Of a stretch of 64,000 nt of DNA, positions 46,325 to 58,889 are shown one piece after another. Made by a program: the position numbers and the translations under genes. The stretch comes from Przewalskia tangutica (lineage: Eukaryota > Streptophyta > Magnoliopsida > Solanales > Solanaceae), in assembly GCA_029844215.1 (NCBI GenBank), contig CM056730.1, positions 48,000,924 through 48,064,923 of the forward strand, read 5' to 3'. Every line of letters begins with the position of its first letter. Positions within the stretch are counted from its first letter, which is position 1. The notes under the pieces are model-generated. The model saw only the letters and a list, made by a program, of their open reading frames with translations. It was not told where the DNA came from and ran no database searches.

Positions 46325-47590
46325 ATGCCTCCACGTAAGGCAACCGGGCCGAAGGGCAAGGCGGCGAGGCGCTAGCAGACACCCAGTCACGAGGGCTCGT
46401 GCCCGGTCTATACGAGACGGCGAGTTCTATGACGCCGGCCCGGCGAGACCACAGTACCCACCTCTGTCCCCACGGCTGGGGCGGAGGTTAGGGTACTGAG
46501 AGATGGCCCGGCTATTGGCTAGAGTTGTGGCCCGACGAGTCGAGAAGGCCGGATCGCGGCGATTCCAGTTCGGCTCAACTCGATCGCACCGTGGTGCACG
46601 AAGCGAATAGTTTGAGGCTACGAGATTTCTTGAGTTGTAGCCCACCGAGTTTCTGGTCGGCGGAGGATGATCGCGAGGAGTTCATCCGTCGACTCTGAGA
46701 AGGATCATGCGGGTGATCAAGGCCTCGAGACGAGTGCGTGACTTCGGTTCGCATCGGCTGCGTGATACCGCGGTCGATTGGTTTGATTCATGGGAGCTTT
46801 CCCGGGGAGAGCATGCACCTCCAGCAGTATGGGATGAGTTTTCAGAGGCTTTTCTCACACACTTCTTGCCTCCGCAGATGAGGAGGCACGAGTGATAGAT
46901 TCTTGTTCTTGAGGCAGGGAGGACGCCTTGCAGTGAGAGTACAATGTCGAGTTTGATTCTTTGGCTCGATATGTCCACTGACAGTAGCGAGATGGAGGAC
47001 CGGGTGCATCGCTATGTCACTGGGCTAGATGATTACATGGCTGAGTCTTGTGCGGGTGTGTCCCTTCAACCAGGCATGGACATAACCCGTATGCAGGCTC
47101 ATGCACTAGGATGCGAGGAGCGAAGAGACCGCCGGGTAGAGCGATATCAGCGGCGAGAAGAAGGCCAGCGGCGGTTCTTTTGGTGGTTCTCGGGGTGGCG
47201 GCATCGGCGAAGTCGGTTGCACCACGGCTAGCGCAGAGCGCTCTACCTCATTCGGTACAGCCAGAGCGATCGGGGCGGTCGGGGCCCGGGACTTGATTTC
47301 GAGTAGCGAAGTGCTAACCGTTCGAGTCCGCTCGGTGTGCCCGTTGTGGTAGATACCATTACGAGGCGTACTCGGGAGCTGCTATACTTGTGGCCAGCGA
47401 GGTCATTTCGCGAGTTTGTCGGCCGGCGGCGGTAGTAGGGCGCCTACGAGTGCATTGCGCTTCTTCATCCCCAGCGATTACTCGCCGGAGGCAAGGTACT
47501 CATGGACCAGCGGTCGCGGCGAGGTCGTGGCGGGTCGATTCTAGCGGTCCTCGAGCGCATTTATGCCTTGTCCGGTAAGCGAGGATCGGG
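46325..47590 (+). pseudogene. gag: A3 gag (badly broken)
   Basis: ATG 46325 gives MPPRKAT, then a stop within 20 codons. The gag core survives at 46707-46890 (RLRDTAVDWFDSWELSRGEH, FSEAFLTHFLPPQMRR). VTGLDDYMAESCAGVSLQPG and QAHALGCEERRDRRVERY follow at about 47010-47145. The nucleocapsid part is out of frame; no complete zinc knuckle can be read. Many losses lie exactly where A4 has CAG or CTG. Confidence 0.85.
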
Positions 47591-50217
47591 AGGCCTCACC
47601 GATGTCGTCACGGGTACCTTATCGGTTCTGGGTTTGATGTATGCTTTGATAGATCGGGTTCTACTCTGTCCCATATATCTCCCCTTGTTGCTAGTAGGAT
47701 AGGATGAGCACGAGTCCATAGCCCTTTCGGTAGCTACGATGGTGATTCGGTGGTAGCTCGGCGGGTATATAGAGCTTGTCTGTGACCATTCTGATCGTCG
47801 GACCCTAGCCGACTTGATAGAGTTGGAGATGATTGACTTCGACGTGATCATGGGGATGGATAGCTAGCTTCTTGCTATGCCAATGTAGCTGCGAGAGAGA
47901 AGTAATGCAGTTCGGTTTCTGAGCCGATTGTTGAGTGGGAGGAGCACGGTATCGGCAGGGTAGGTTTATTTCCTACCTCAAGGCTAGGAAGATGGTGCGA
48001 GAAGGGGTATATCTACCATCTCGTTCGGGTGTTTGATCACGGCTGCGGTACCAGATTTTCCGTCGATTCGGTTGTCGAGAGTTCCCGAGCGTGTTTCAGG
48101 GCGACCTCGGGTATCCCTCCCGAGAGGAGATTGAGTTTTGTATTGACATATTGCGGACACTCGGCCTATTTCCATTCCGCCATACTGAGAATGGCTTTGC
48201 CGAGTTGAGAGAGTTGAAGGATCGGCTTAGGGATTTCTTGGAGAAGGGCTTCATCGGGCTAGTGTTTCTCCCAGGGAGCGTCGGATTGTTCGTGAAGAAG
48301 AAGGGCGGGGCCGCTGCGCGTGTGTTGATTACGCTGACGGTGAACAAGGTGACCATTAAACGAATACCCCCTTCCGGTGATTGATGATTTGTTCGACGAT
48401 TGCGAGTGCGAGATGTTTCTCCAAGATTGATCTGCGTTCGGGCTATCATCGGATCTGAGTCGAGAGGTGGATGTCCCTAGGATCGCATTCGGACGTGCGG
48501 GCATTATGAGTTCGGTCATGTCTTTTGGGTTGACCAATGCTCGTGGTATTCATGGATTTGATGAACCGAGTGTTCAAACCATTTTTGGACACGTTTGTGA
48601 TAGTGTTCATTGATGATATCTTGGTTTATTCGCTCGAGCGGGAGCACGCGGAGCATTTGAGGCTTATCTTGTGATTCTCGGGACCGGTATGTACGCCAAG
48701 TTTTCCAAATGTGAGTTTTGGTTAACCGGTGGCTTTTCTTGGGCACATTGTCGGGCCGATGGTATTGGTAGATACGGCCAAGATCGGCGATCGGAGTTGG
48801 CCTAGACCTCTACTCGACAGAGGTTCGCGATTTCGGGCCTTGCGAGATATTATCGGCGGTTCGTGGAAGTTTGCTTCTATCTACGCACCATTGACTAGGT
48901 GACTCGAAGCAGCCAAGTTTGATGGTGATGCTTGTGGCGGGGTTTCGATTCTTGAAAGAGGCGGCGACCGCCCGTTCTTACTCTTCGGAGGTCGGATGGT
49001 TATGTCGTGTATTGTGATCGTCGGGCATCGGGTTGGGATGTGTGTTGATGCGGCATGGCGGGGTTATAGCATATGCGTCGGCGGTGAAGAAACACGAGAG
49101 GAACTACCACCCATGATTTGGAGTTGGCGGTGTGATTCACGCTCACGAAGATCTGGAGGCACTATTTGTATGGGGTTCACGTGGATATTTTACGGACCAC
49201 AAGAGCCTCCGGTATATCTTGACGGAGGAGTGAACTTACGGCGAGACGGTGGTTAGAGTTGCTTAAGGATTACGATGTTGATATCTGTACCACGGGAAGG
49301 CCAATGTTGTGGCAGATGCTCTTAGTCGTGAGTCGATGGGAGCCTATCGGATGTGCGGTAGAGAGGAGGACATGGTTCGTGATTTACATCAGCTAGCGAG
49401 CCTTGGTGTCCGTTTGATTGATTACGATAGCGATGGGGTTAGAGTTCGCGAGGTTGCGAGTCTTCCATCGTCGGAGGTGAAGAGGCGATTCGAGGATCGG
49501 CTTTGATTCGATATCGTGATCTGACTCTTCGTGAGGGCAAGGGTCCTTTTGAGGTAGCACGATGGGGTGCTAAGGTTTGGCGAGTTATGTGTCCCGGATG
49601 TTTGAGGACTTGGCAGCGAGTTCTTGGGAAGCACCGCGCGCGTTACTCTACATCGAGTCGACCAAGATGTACCCGCGACCTTAGATCGGTGTATTGGTGG
49701 GATGGCTTGAAGAGGGGCGTTGCGAGTTCGTAGCTCGATGCGTGTTGTCGGCGGTGAAGGTAGAGCACGAGGCACGGTGGTTTATTCTGCGATAGAGATC
49801 GACACGGAAGTGGGAGGTAATCAACATGGACTTCATCACCGGATTACCTCGCACTCGGAGGAGACATGATTCTATATGGGTTATCGTCGACGGTGTGAAA
49901 TCAGCCCACTTTCTTCCGTCCGACGACTTTTGGTGAGGATTATGCGGAACTCTACATCAGAGAGATCGTCGATGCACGGAGTCCCTATTTCGATCATATC
50001 GAGAGGAGCCCGGTTCGGCTAAGCAGAGTCCTTCGAGAGGGTTTAGGGGCGCAGTGAGCACGAATCTTGCATTTCATCCACGAGCGAGCGGCGAGCGAGC
50101 GCACTATCGGACTCTTGAGGATATCTGCGAGCTGTGTTATTGACCGATGGTAGTTGGGAGGATCATTTGCCTCTAGTTGAGTTTGCGTATAATAATAGCT
50201 ACCACTCCGGTATTGAT
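47591..50217 (+). pseudogene. pol: A3 pol, first part: PR to mid-integrase (broken)
   Basis: The protease region is about 47600-47920, with YALID at 47640 but the active-site Gly region scrambled. RT fragments run about 48140-48700, with FIDDILVYS near 48605-48631. RNase H fragments are at about 49000-49340; the IYTDHKSL motif is cut by a one-base loss. Integrase begins near 49560, NMDFITGLP near 49826, and VEFAYNNSYHS just before F at 50218. Hand comparison with A2 shows most differences are lost or changed CAG, CTG and CCG sites. Confidence 0.88.
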
Positions 50218-50651
50218 TGTTATACCCGTATTTCAGTATATGCGTGAGGCGTGCGTGTACAATTTGAGCCTTAAGTAGGCATAGTTTCGAAATTTGTACA
50301 CAAGTGCGAGAAAGTCGTTTTTAAACGAAGCGTTTCCACGACTTTCGTAGGAAAATTCGGCTATGTCATTTATATTTTTGCGGATTTTTCCGAGAGGCGA
50401 AACATTTTGGACCAACGAGAGGCGACACTTGTCACCCTCAATTGGAAACTTGGGCGGCAACCATGGCATGGCTTGGGCGAAATGGGTCACGTTCTCTTGG
50501 CCAATTGGCTCCTTGATTTGTGCCTTGTTTTGTGGCTTGTTTTGTGGAGTGTTTTGTGGAGTAGGGTTTAGGGTGCACTTGGTTTAATCTTGCCACTTAC
50601 ACTTGCTATATACTTGGAAGGATCTTGGCCCTGGTTGGCCTTTGGTTTTGC

Positions 50652-50659
50652 TATAAATA
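50652..50659 (+). promoter_or_regulatory. TATA box, F 5' LTR
   Basis: TATAAATA followed by TTCTTCATCCACAAAT, as in A-type LTRs. Confidence 0.75.
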
Positions 50660-51703
50660 GCTCCCTTTGTGAAGACTTTCTTCATCCACAAATTGCCTAA
50701 GTCTTGAAGTTCTCTTCCTCCCTCCCTTGTGAAATTCGTCCACCACCCCTTTCCCTTGCTGAGAGCTTTCCCTTTGTGGTGCCTTGGCGTGGGGTACCCC
50801 ACAGCCTAGTTGTTTTAGTATAATACCCTTTGTTGTGGTATAGAAATACTCTCCTAAGTATTGTTATAATGTCCAAATACTTTAGCCCAAATACCTTGTA
50901 GTACTTTCCAAAGTACCCTGTCTGAAAAACCGGAAAATACGATTATACTTTCCTTAGCCTCTACGAAACCCTAAGGAAAATCTTCACCGTTGTTGAAGTA
51001 TGGAGTAGAAGTTGCGTAGAACTTCTAAGGGTTGTTTGGAGCGGATTGGAGCACTCGGAGGAGGAGCTAAACCTTGCTCGGGAGGCGACTTTAAACTCGG
51101 ATAATTTTGGGCTTATCGAGGTAAATATCTTGTCCCTATTGTAATTGGAAATTACATAAGTGTTGAATATATAGTGTTGTATACTATATATAGAATCGAA
51201 CTTAGTATTATGGCAATGTCTTTTGACTTAAGCTGAAGAATGAAGAATTGAGCGATAATCACATAGAAGGATAATAAGGAGAAGAAGCGACGTAATTACC
51301 TAGGGTTGTATTCTGATGAACTTATGTAGCATTCTTGTGTAGTAGAATTATGCGCGTCGGTTAGGCGTATTAACCCCCTGGTTGGCTTGGTAGCCGACCT
51401 CGATAGAAGGAGGAGATTTCGCTGTTGCGGGGAGAGTCTGCGAATTTTACGTAGAAAGATGGGAGCGTGTGTTTAAGATTTAATAGACGTTTGTGGCCTT
51501 TATAGGTGAAAGTACTAAGAGTAGCGTATTCTACTCGAGAGTGGAAAGGGCTAGCAAGGTTGTAGTACTTGGAGCATTTTGCTTATTGTCGTTAAATCGT
51601 CGCGAGGTATGTTAACAACTTCCTATCTCTTCTAGCATGATATGTGTGAACTATGTAGTGCGGTGACGCGTACGTGTTAAGCGTGTTTGATTGTTCTTAA
51701 AAC

Positions 51704-51750
51704 ATAAAGTGTTATAACGGCTTTATGGGAAGTTGGTTATATGACTTTAT
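51704..51750 (+). other. Conserved LTR hairpin (F 5' LTR)
   Basis: ATAAAG/CTTTAT outer arms. It is one base short in the right arm relative to the other F LTR. Confidence 0.75.
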
Positions 51751-51899
51751 ATAGGTAAGAAAATACTTTGTGGTTTTAAAAGGTAACTGATGTGAATTAT
51801 AACTGGCTTGTTATAATAAAGAACTTGATGTATTTCAAAAGATTTATAAATCGTTTTGGAAGGGAGAGTAACACTTTGTTTTAAAAGGTTTTAAAAAGA

Positions 51900-51940
51900 G
51901 TTATACTAGCTTTATGGGGAGTTAGGTATAATATCTTAAG
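51900..51940 (+). other. A-type second hairpin (F 5' LTR)
   Basis: GTTATACTAGCTTTATGG and GGTATAAT arms as in A-type LTRs. F therefore carries both the D/E and A versions. Confidence 0.65.
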
Positions 51941-52744
51941 AGAGGTAAAGAAAATGGTTTACTGATGTTAGAAGCTAAGAGACTTGATCTTATAAGATAA
52001 GAGACTTAACTTATTTGTTTTAATGTGGATGTTTGTGTGAAACCTCATTCGTGAGTATTGAGTACTTGGTTTTATTTAAAGGGATAATGTTTCTTGATTT
52101 GGAAATCAGAATGTGTATCGACAGACCACTGCAGCGTTAATAAAGGAAAATGTATTGAATAATGATGTATCGTATTAAAACCAGTAGAAACCTCCATCTG
52201 CATAGAAACTAAGATGAGACAAGATGATATTACATTTTCTAGATCATGGCTGCTGTAATAAGAATGTTGTAAACAAGAATAACCTACTCTCACGTGAGAC
52301 TTATATTACTCAATTGTTCTAAAACGGAATCAAGTGATTAAGTTTATGAACTATGAAACCATTTGAAAATGAGAAGCTTGAGTAATTGAAACTAGGCAAA
52401 CTGGAACTTAGGAAAAGAATGTTGTTACTTGATTTTGAAAAGGAATGTGGGTTGGTCATTCTAATACTACGGGTATCGGTTGACTTTGATAAGTAATGGA
52501 TCTCTTTTAAAGAATTTAACGTACGTAGTACTTTAGGGTTGAAACCCGGACTTTGGCATAAAATGAAGGTACTTTGAGTGATGTGAAACTTGCCTATGCT
52601 TGTTGTGGTGAAACATTCCTATGCTTGTTGTTGTGAAACTTGCCTATGCTTGTGGTGATAGCCTTTGTGGTGCAAGTGTGGTGTTTTACGTATTCTGGCG
52701 TCTCGATAGAGGCGGTTGGTAGTTGAGGTTTCTTCTTGCTCGGC

Positions 52745-53000
52745 TGGGTATCCGGTGGTCGGCTCTCGTACTGCCCGTCTCGTGGTGATTCGGCCTTGGT
52801 ATCGGTAGTCGACCCTCGCACTTGCCCGTTCGGTATAGTGACGAAGTTTCGTGATCTGACCTTGGTCCTGGTGGTCACCCTCGTACTTGCCCGGTCGGTG
52901 CGTGGCCGGCCTTGGTATCCGATGTCGGCTCGCACTTGCCGTGTCGGCCGTGTTTTGGTTGCATTGTATTATTGGTACGGTCGGATCTGGTAGTTATACT
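52745..53000 (+). repeat. D/E/F-type minisatellite (F 5' LTR)
   Basis: About five damaged units with CTTGGTATC and CTCGCACTTGCCC. Confidence 0.72.
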
Positions 53001-53250
53001 TGTCTGTCACGGTTTTTATAACACGTGGGACATGGTGTTCATGTATAATCCTTGGTATTGTTATATCATAAAGCGCCGTGATGAGAAAAAATTCCACGCA
53101 CAGTGATAATTTGGAGCGTGAGTCCACTGTCTTGATATAGCGGTTATATGTTATATCGTAGTTTGGTCATCATACATGTCTCCCGCTTTATATAGACTAT
53201 TATGATTTCATTTCTGATATTCTGATTTCACATACTTGGTACTGTTATCT

Positions 53251-53426
53251 TGACCTCGCCCGGAAGTGCGTTAAATCTGCGGTAGAGGTACATCTGTCGA
53301 TCCGCGTTTAGGATCTCATTTAGCTTTTGGGAAGCTCCGTTCCGTCGGAGGCTTATCTTTGGTATGTTACCACAGTGCTGTAAGTTCTTATGCGTTCGGG
53401 GTTTGGCGGGGCCACTGTCCGTCATA
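53251..53426 (+). other. U5 hairpin cassette (F 5' LTR, damaged)
   Basis: The order is recognisable (GATCC..GGATC, CTCCG..CGGAG, GGCGGGG..GTC), but stems are eroded at CHG sites. Confidence 0.6.
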
Positions 53427-53651
53427 GTTGTTGTATAAATCTTAGAGTGCATGTAATCTTGTTGTAGGCGGGGTTGTAAAAGGATTAAACTGTTCGGAGT
53501 TTTATGTATATCTTGAAAGGCAAATTTTGGTTGCTTTGTTTATTTACTATATCTCTCATTTCATGTGTAAAGTTTTTATTTCCTGGTTTTCTCGATGTTG
53601 TATCACTAGGGTGCGGGTAAGGCACGATGTGAGCCGATTTGGGGCGTCACA

Positions 53652-53848
53652 AATGGTATCAAGCGATTAATCCTCGGAAAGTGTCTGAACCGTGTCTAGT
53701 AAAGTCCGGATTATCGGTGTGTTGTGCACCACATCTATAATCGGAGGCTATAGGACATTTAGGATTGGTTTCCATTCTTCTCATTACGAGATCGTGCCTT
53801 AGAGTGTGTGATAAGATTGGACCCTCCGGCGTGTTTCGTTTTACGATT
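53652..53848 (+). other. F leader with primer-binding site
   Basis: TGGTATCAAGC at 53654-53664. The leader ends TTTTACGATT before ATG, where A4 and E have an ACAGTT acceptor-like site; CAG to CGA is the damage pattern seen elsewhere. Confidence 0.75.
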
Positions 53849-55015
53849 ATGCCTCTGCGAAAGGCAACGGGCGAAGGGCAAAGCGTGAAGGATCTGCGAG
53901 TAAACGTGGCGAGACCACGAGACTCGAGCCTCGATCCGCGATGCAGGCGAGAGAGATGAGTTACAAAGTGGGCGATTAATGGCGAGGGTTGTGGCGAACT
54001 TGAGGATAGGCTGGGCGCAGCGGTTCGATGCACGATGGTTCACCCTAGATCGAGATAGTTCGAGGCTACGGGATTTTTACGAGTTGTAGGCGCGAGTTTT
54101 ATGGGTCGAGGCACGAGGATGATCCGCGAGAGTTCATCAAGCGATTCTGACGGATCGTGAGTGATCGAGGCATCGGAGATCGAGTCGGTGGCCACAGGTT
54201 GCATCAATGCGTGATACCGCATGATCGGAGTTTGATTCTTGGGAGCTGTCCAGGAGAGCATGCTTCCAGCGGTATGGAGCGAGTTCTCGAGAGGCCTTTC
54301 TTGCACATTTCTTGCCTCCCGGATGAGGAGGGCTCGGTAACAGATTTTTGGTGTTCTGGCGAGCAGGCGTGCGGTTCGGGAAGTACAATGTGGAGTTCGA
54401 CTCATTGGCGATGCGTCCCGCGTTAGTAGCTAGTATGGAGGATCGAGTGCACCGATATGTTCTGGCTCGATGATTGCCTTGCAGAGAGTTGTTGGTGTAG
54501 CTCTTGGTAGGGCATGGACATTGCCGCGTGCGTATACACTTGGATGTGAGGCGGATAAATCGACGGAATGACCAAAGTCAGCGAGAAGAGGCGAACAGCG
54601 AGGTCCTTTGGTGACTTTCGGCGGACCGCCTCGGCAGCAGAACTAGTTATGTACCTCCGTCGATCTGGCGTGGTCCTCCCGGCTTCGGGACGCCGGGATA
54701 TTCGGGAAGCGGTCGGGGCTCCTGTGTTTCAGATTTTGAGGAAGCGAGTGCTCGCCGGATGAGGTTGCCCTTGTCTCGGTGTGGCGTTGTGGAAAGCTTC
54801 ATAAGGGAGAGTGTCGTACTAACTCGGGAGATTGTTATTTTTGCGGCAGCAGGGCCATCCGCAAGGATGTCCAGGCGAGTATGGTAGGATAGCATGGACT
54901 ACTAGAAGCGATTGCGGGTTCTTCACCTTCCGTAGCAGGCGGGATGTTCGTACCGGAAGGCCCCGGTAGAGTCGCGGTGGGAGTTCGATTTTAGCGGTCC
55001 TTGAACCGCCTAGTT
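53849..55015 (+). pseudogene. gag: F gag (broken)
   Basis: ATG 53849 starts MPLRKAT. Pieces of the gag core can be aligned by DNA (54225-54330, WDEFSE/LPPRMRR-like) and a zinc-knuckle-like Cys-rich stretch at about 54770-54870, in changing frames. After about 55015 the gag-like sequence ends; no protease or RT follows before the 3' LTR. The protein cannot be read intact. Identity as gag rests on similarity to A-type gag, order and position after the leader. Confidence 0.75.
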
Positions 55016-55665
55016 TCAGTATATCCTTAACCTACAGAGTTTTGTTTGTATTGATGTTGTTGATGTGTTTAATGTTATGTTTGGATAGCTTTGTGCTAAA
55101 ATGTGATTTAGAAACCTGGTTAGTGAAAAGGGTAAGTCCCTGGGTAGTGTGAGATGGAAGTGGTAGCTTTCATGATGTGAAATAGTAAGATTGTTCCGGA
55201 TCGGGGAACAAGAGTTGGCGCGGTTGGGGGTCGGGTTGAGGACCATTTGCGGGTCAACGTAACCGGTTTGGGGTGAAGTCGATTCGGTGGTCCGCGGTGG
55301 TAGGGTCACGAGGGTGCTAGGCCCAAGTTTAGATGACCATCGTATGAGTTCGTGGATGCGTTCGATCAGAATCAGTTCGTGAAGGCCGGGAATGGCCTTA
55401 GGGGAAATCGAGGTTAGTGAGATGACCAAGTTTGGAGGTAGTGACTCCAAGGGTTGGAAACAGAAGCGTTGACAGAAGTGTGGTACGGATACTAGAACGA
55501 GTTCGAGTGTTCGTGGCAGTACTACGAGAAGGGAAAAGTGAGCGTATGTTTTGTGGCGGTGTGGCATGATTGTTTTAAATCGTATAGCGGTGAAGACTAT
55601 CTTGGCGCTTTGTTTGTTTTGAGACCTTGAAGGAACATTCGGACGAATGTTTCTAAGGGGGAGAA
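55016..55665 (+). other. F tail between gag and 3' LTR, with antisense ORF
   Basis: This 650 bp region has no sense coding and ends in GGAACATTCGGACGAATG and the purine tract CTAAGGGGGAGAA before the LTR. On the minus strand an open frame of 183 codons (55567-55016) spans nearly all of it. Its stretch IERIHELI..LGPSTLVTL also exists antisense in E (VERIHELV..LGPSTLVTL). No known family is recognised. Confidence 0.65.
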
Positions 55666-56102
55666 TGTTATACCGTATTTCGGAGTATGCGTGAGGCGTG
55701 CGTGTACAATTTGAGCCTTAAGTAGGCATAGTTTCGAAATTTGTACACAAGTGCCGAAAGGAGTCGTTTTTCGACGAAACGTTTCCACAGCTTTCGTAGG
55801 GAAAATTCCGGCTATGTCATTTATATTTTTTTGCGGATTTTTCCGAGAGACGAAACATTTTGGACCAACGAGAGGGCGACACTTGTCACCCTCTAATTGG
55901 AAAACGGGCGGCAACCATGGCATGGCTTGGACGAAATGGGTCACGTTCTTGGCCAATTGGCTCCTTGATTTGTGCCTTGTTTTGTGGCTTGTTTTGTGGA
56001 GTGTTTTGTGGAGTAGGGTTTAGGGTGCACTTGGTTTAATCTTGCCCTTACACTTGCTATACACTTGGAAGGATCTTGGCCCTTGGTTGGCCTTTGGTTT
56101 TG

Positions 56103-56110
56103 CTATAAAT
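56103..56110 (+). promoter_or_regulatory. TATA box, F 3' LTR
   Basis: TATAAATA, same context as 50652. Confidence 0.72.
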
Positions 56111-57174
56111 AGCTCCCCTTTGTGAAGACTTTCTTCATCCACAAATTGCCTAAGTCTTGAAGTTCTCTTCCTCCCTCCCTTGTGAAATTCGTCCACCACA
56201 CCCCTTTCCCCCTTTGCCGAGAGCTTCCCCCCCCCTTTGTGGTGCCTTGGCCGTGGGGTACCCCCCCCTAGCCTAGTTGTTTTCGTATAATACCCTTTGT
56301 TGTGGTATAGAAATACTCTCCTAAGTATTGTTATAATGTCCAAATACTTTAGCCCAAATACCTTGTAGTACTTTCCAAAGTACCCTTTGTACGAAAAACC
56401 CGGAAAATACGATTATACTTTCCTTAGCCTCGACACGAAACCCTAAGGAAAATCTTCACCCGTTGTTGAAGTATGGAGTAGAAGTTGCGTAGAACTTCTA
56501 AGGGTTGTTTGGAGCGGATTGGAGCACTCGGAGGAGGAGCTAAACCTTGCTCAGGAGCGACTTTAAACTCGGATAATTTTTGGGCTTATCGAGGTAAATA
56601 TCTTGTCCCTATCATTGTAATTGGAAATTACATAAGTGTTGAATATATAGTGTTGTATACTATATATAGAATGAACTTAGTATTATGGCAATGTCTTTTG
56701 ACTTAAGCTGAAGAATGAAGAATTGAGCAGTAATCACATAGAAGGATAATAAGGAGAAGAAGCGAGCTGTAATTACCTAGGGTTGTATTCTGATGACTTA
56801 TGTAGCATTCTTGTGTAGTAGAATTGCAGCGTCAGGTTAGGCGTATTAACCCCGGTTGGCTTGGTAGCCACCTCGATAGAAGGAGGAGATTTCTGTTTGT
56901 TGCGGGGAGAGTGCCGAATTTTACGTAGAAAGATGGGAGCGTGTGTTTAAGATTTAATAGACGTTTGTGGCCTTTATAGGTGAAAGTACTAAGAGTAGCG
57001 TATTCTACTCGAGGAGTGGAAAGGGCTAGCAAGGTTGTACTTGGAGCATTTTGCTTATTGTCGTTAAATCGTCGCGAGGTATGTGAACCTCTTCCTATCT
57101 CTTCTAGCATGATATGTGTGAACTATGTAGTGCGGTGACGTCATGTGTTAATCGTGTTTGATTGTTCTTAAAAC

Positions 57175-57222
57175 ATAAAGTGTTATAACGGCTTTATGGG
57201 AAGTTGGTTATAACGACTTTAT
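57175..57222 (+). other. 48-nt conserved LTR hairpin (F 3' LTR)
   Basis: ATAAAG/CTTTAT, TTATAAC/TTATAAC and GGCTT/AAGTT arms around TATGGG. Confidence 0.8.
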
Positions 57223-58204
57223 ATAGGTAAGAAAATACTTTGTGGTTTTAAAAGGTAGCGATGTGAATTATAAGCGGCTTGTTATAATAAAGAACTTGAT
57301 GTATTTCAAAAGATTTATAAATCGTTTTGGAAGGAGAGTAACACTTTGTTTTAAAAGGTTTTAAAAAGAGTTATACTAGCTTTATGGGAGTTAGGTATAA
57401 TATCTTAAGAGGTAAAGAAAATGGTTTCTTGATGTTAGAAGCTAAGAGACTTGATCTTATAAGATAAGAGACTTAACTTATTTGTTTTAATGTGGATGTT
57501 TGTGTGAAACCTCATTCGTGAGTATTGAGTACTTGGTTTTATTTAAAGGGATAATGTTTCTCGATTTGGAAATCGTAATGTGTATCGACAGGACCAACTG
57601 CAGCGTTAATAAAGGAAAATGTATTGAATAATGATGTATCGTATTAAAACCGGTAGAAACCTCCATCCGCATAGAAACTAAGATGAGACAAGATGATATT
57701 ACATTTTCTAGATCATGATTCTTTGTAATAAGAATGTTGTAAACAAGAATAACCTACTCTCACGTGAGACTTATATTACTCAATTGTTCTAAAAGGAATC
57801 AAGTGATTAAGTTTATGAACTATGAAACCATTTGAAAATGAGAAGCTTGAGTAATTGAAACTAGGCAACCGGAACTTAGGAAAAGAATGTTGTTACTTTA
57901 TTTTGAAAAGGAATGTGGGTTGGTCATTCTAATACTACGGGTATCGGGTGACTTTGATAAGTAATGGCTCTCTTTTAAAGAATTTAACGTCGTAGTACTT
58001 TAGGAGTTGAAACGGACTTTGGCATAAAATGAAGGTACTTTGAGTGATGTGAAACTTGCCTATGCTTGTTGTGGTGAAACATTCCTATGCTTGTTGTTGT
58101 GAAACTTGCCTATGCTTGTGGTGATAGCCTTTGTGGTGCAAGTGTGGTGTTTACGTGTTCTGGCGTCTCGATAGAGGCGGTTGGTCGTTGAGGTTTCTTC
58201 TTGC

Positions 58205-58465
58205 TCGGCTGGGTATCCGGTGGTCGGCTCTGCGTACTGCCGTCTCGTGATGATTCGGCCTTGGTATCGGTAGTCACCCTCGCACTTGCCCGTTCGATAT
58301 AGTGACGGTTTCGTGATCTGACCTTGGTCCCCGTGGTCACCTCGTACTTGCCCGGCCACCGCGTGACCGGCCTTGGTATCCAGATGTCGGCTCTCGCACT
58401 TGCCATCGGCCGTGTTTTGGTTGCATTGTATTATTGGTACGGTCGGATCTGGTAGTTATACTTGT
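58205..58465 (+). repeat. D/E/F-type minisatellite (F 3' LTR)
   Basis: Counterpart of 52745-53000, with different CHG-site damage. Confidence 0.72.
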
Positions 58466-58720
58466 CCTGTACGGTTTTTATAACACAGGTGGGACATGGT
58501 GTTCATGTATAATCCTTGGTATTGTTATATCATAAACTGCCGGCAGTGAGGAAGAAATTCCACGGGCACGAGTGATAATTTGGAGGGCGTGAGTCCCTGT
58601 CTTGATGTAACTGGTTATATGTTATATCGTAGTTTGGTCATCATACATGTCTCGCTTTATATAGACTATTATGATTTCATTTACGTGATTTACAATTTCA
58701 CATACTTGGTACTGTTGCTT

Positions 58721-58889
58721 GACCTCCTTGGCTGCGTTATCATGCCGCAGGTACATCTTTGTCGATCCGCGTTTAGGATCTCATTTCAGCTTTTGGGAAG
58801 CTCCGTTCGTCGGAGGCTTATCTTTGGTATGTTACCACAGTGCGTAAGTTCTTGTGCGTTCAGGGTTTGGCGGGGCCCCTGTCCCATAG
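58721..58889 (+). other. U5 hairpin cassette (F 3' LTR, damaged)
   Basis: CTGCG..CGCAG (interrupted), GATCC..GGATC and the GGCGGGG stem are partly readable. Confidence 0.6.

Larger units (their letters stand above)
50218..53651 (+). repeat. F 5' LTR (3.4 kb)
   Basis: From TGTTATACCCGTATTTC to GGCGTCACA. The first 0.9 kb resembles A-type LTRs; from about 51650 on it resembles D/E (hairpin 51704-51750, minisatellite 52745-53000). Also a second A-type hairpin near 51900-51940, donor-like GAG|GTATGT (GT at 51607), and a damaged U5 cassette (53251-53426). Confidence 0.92.
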
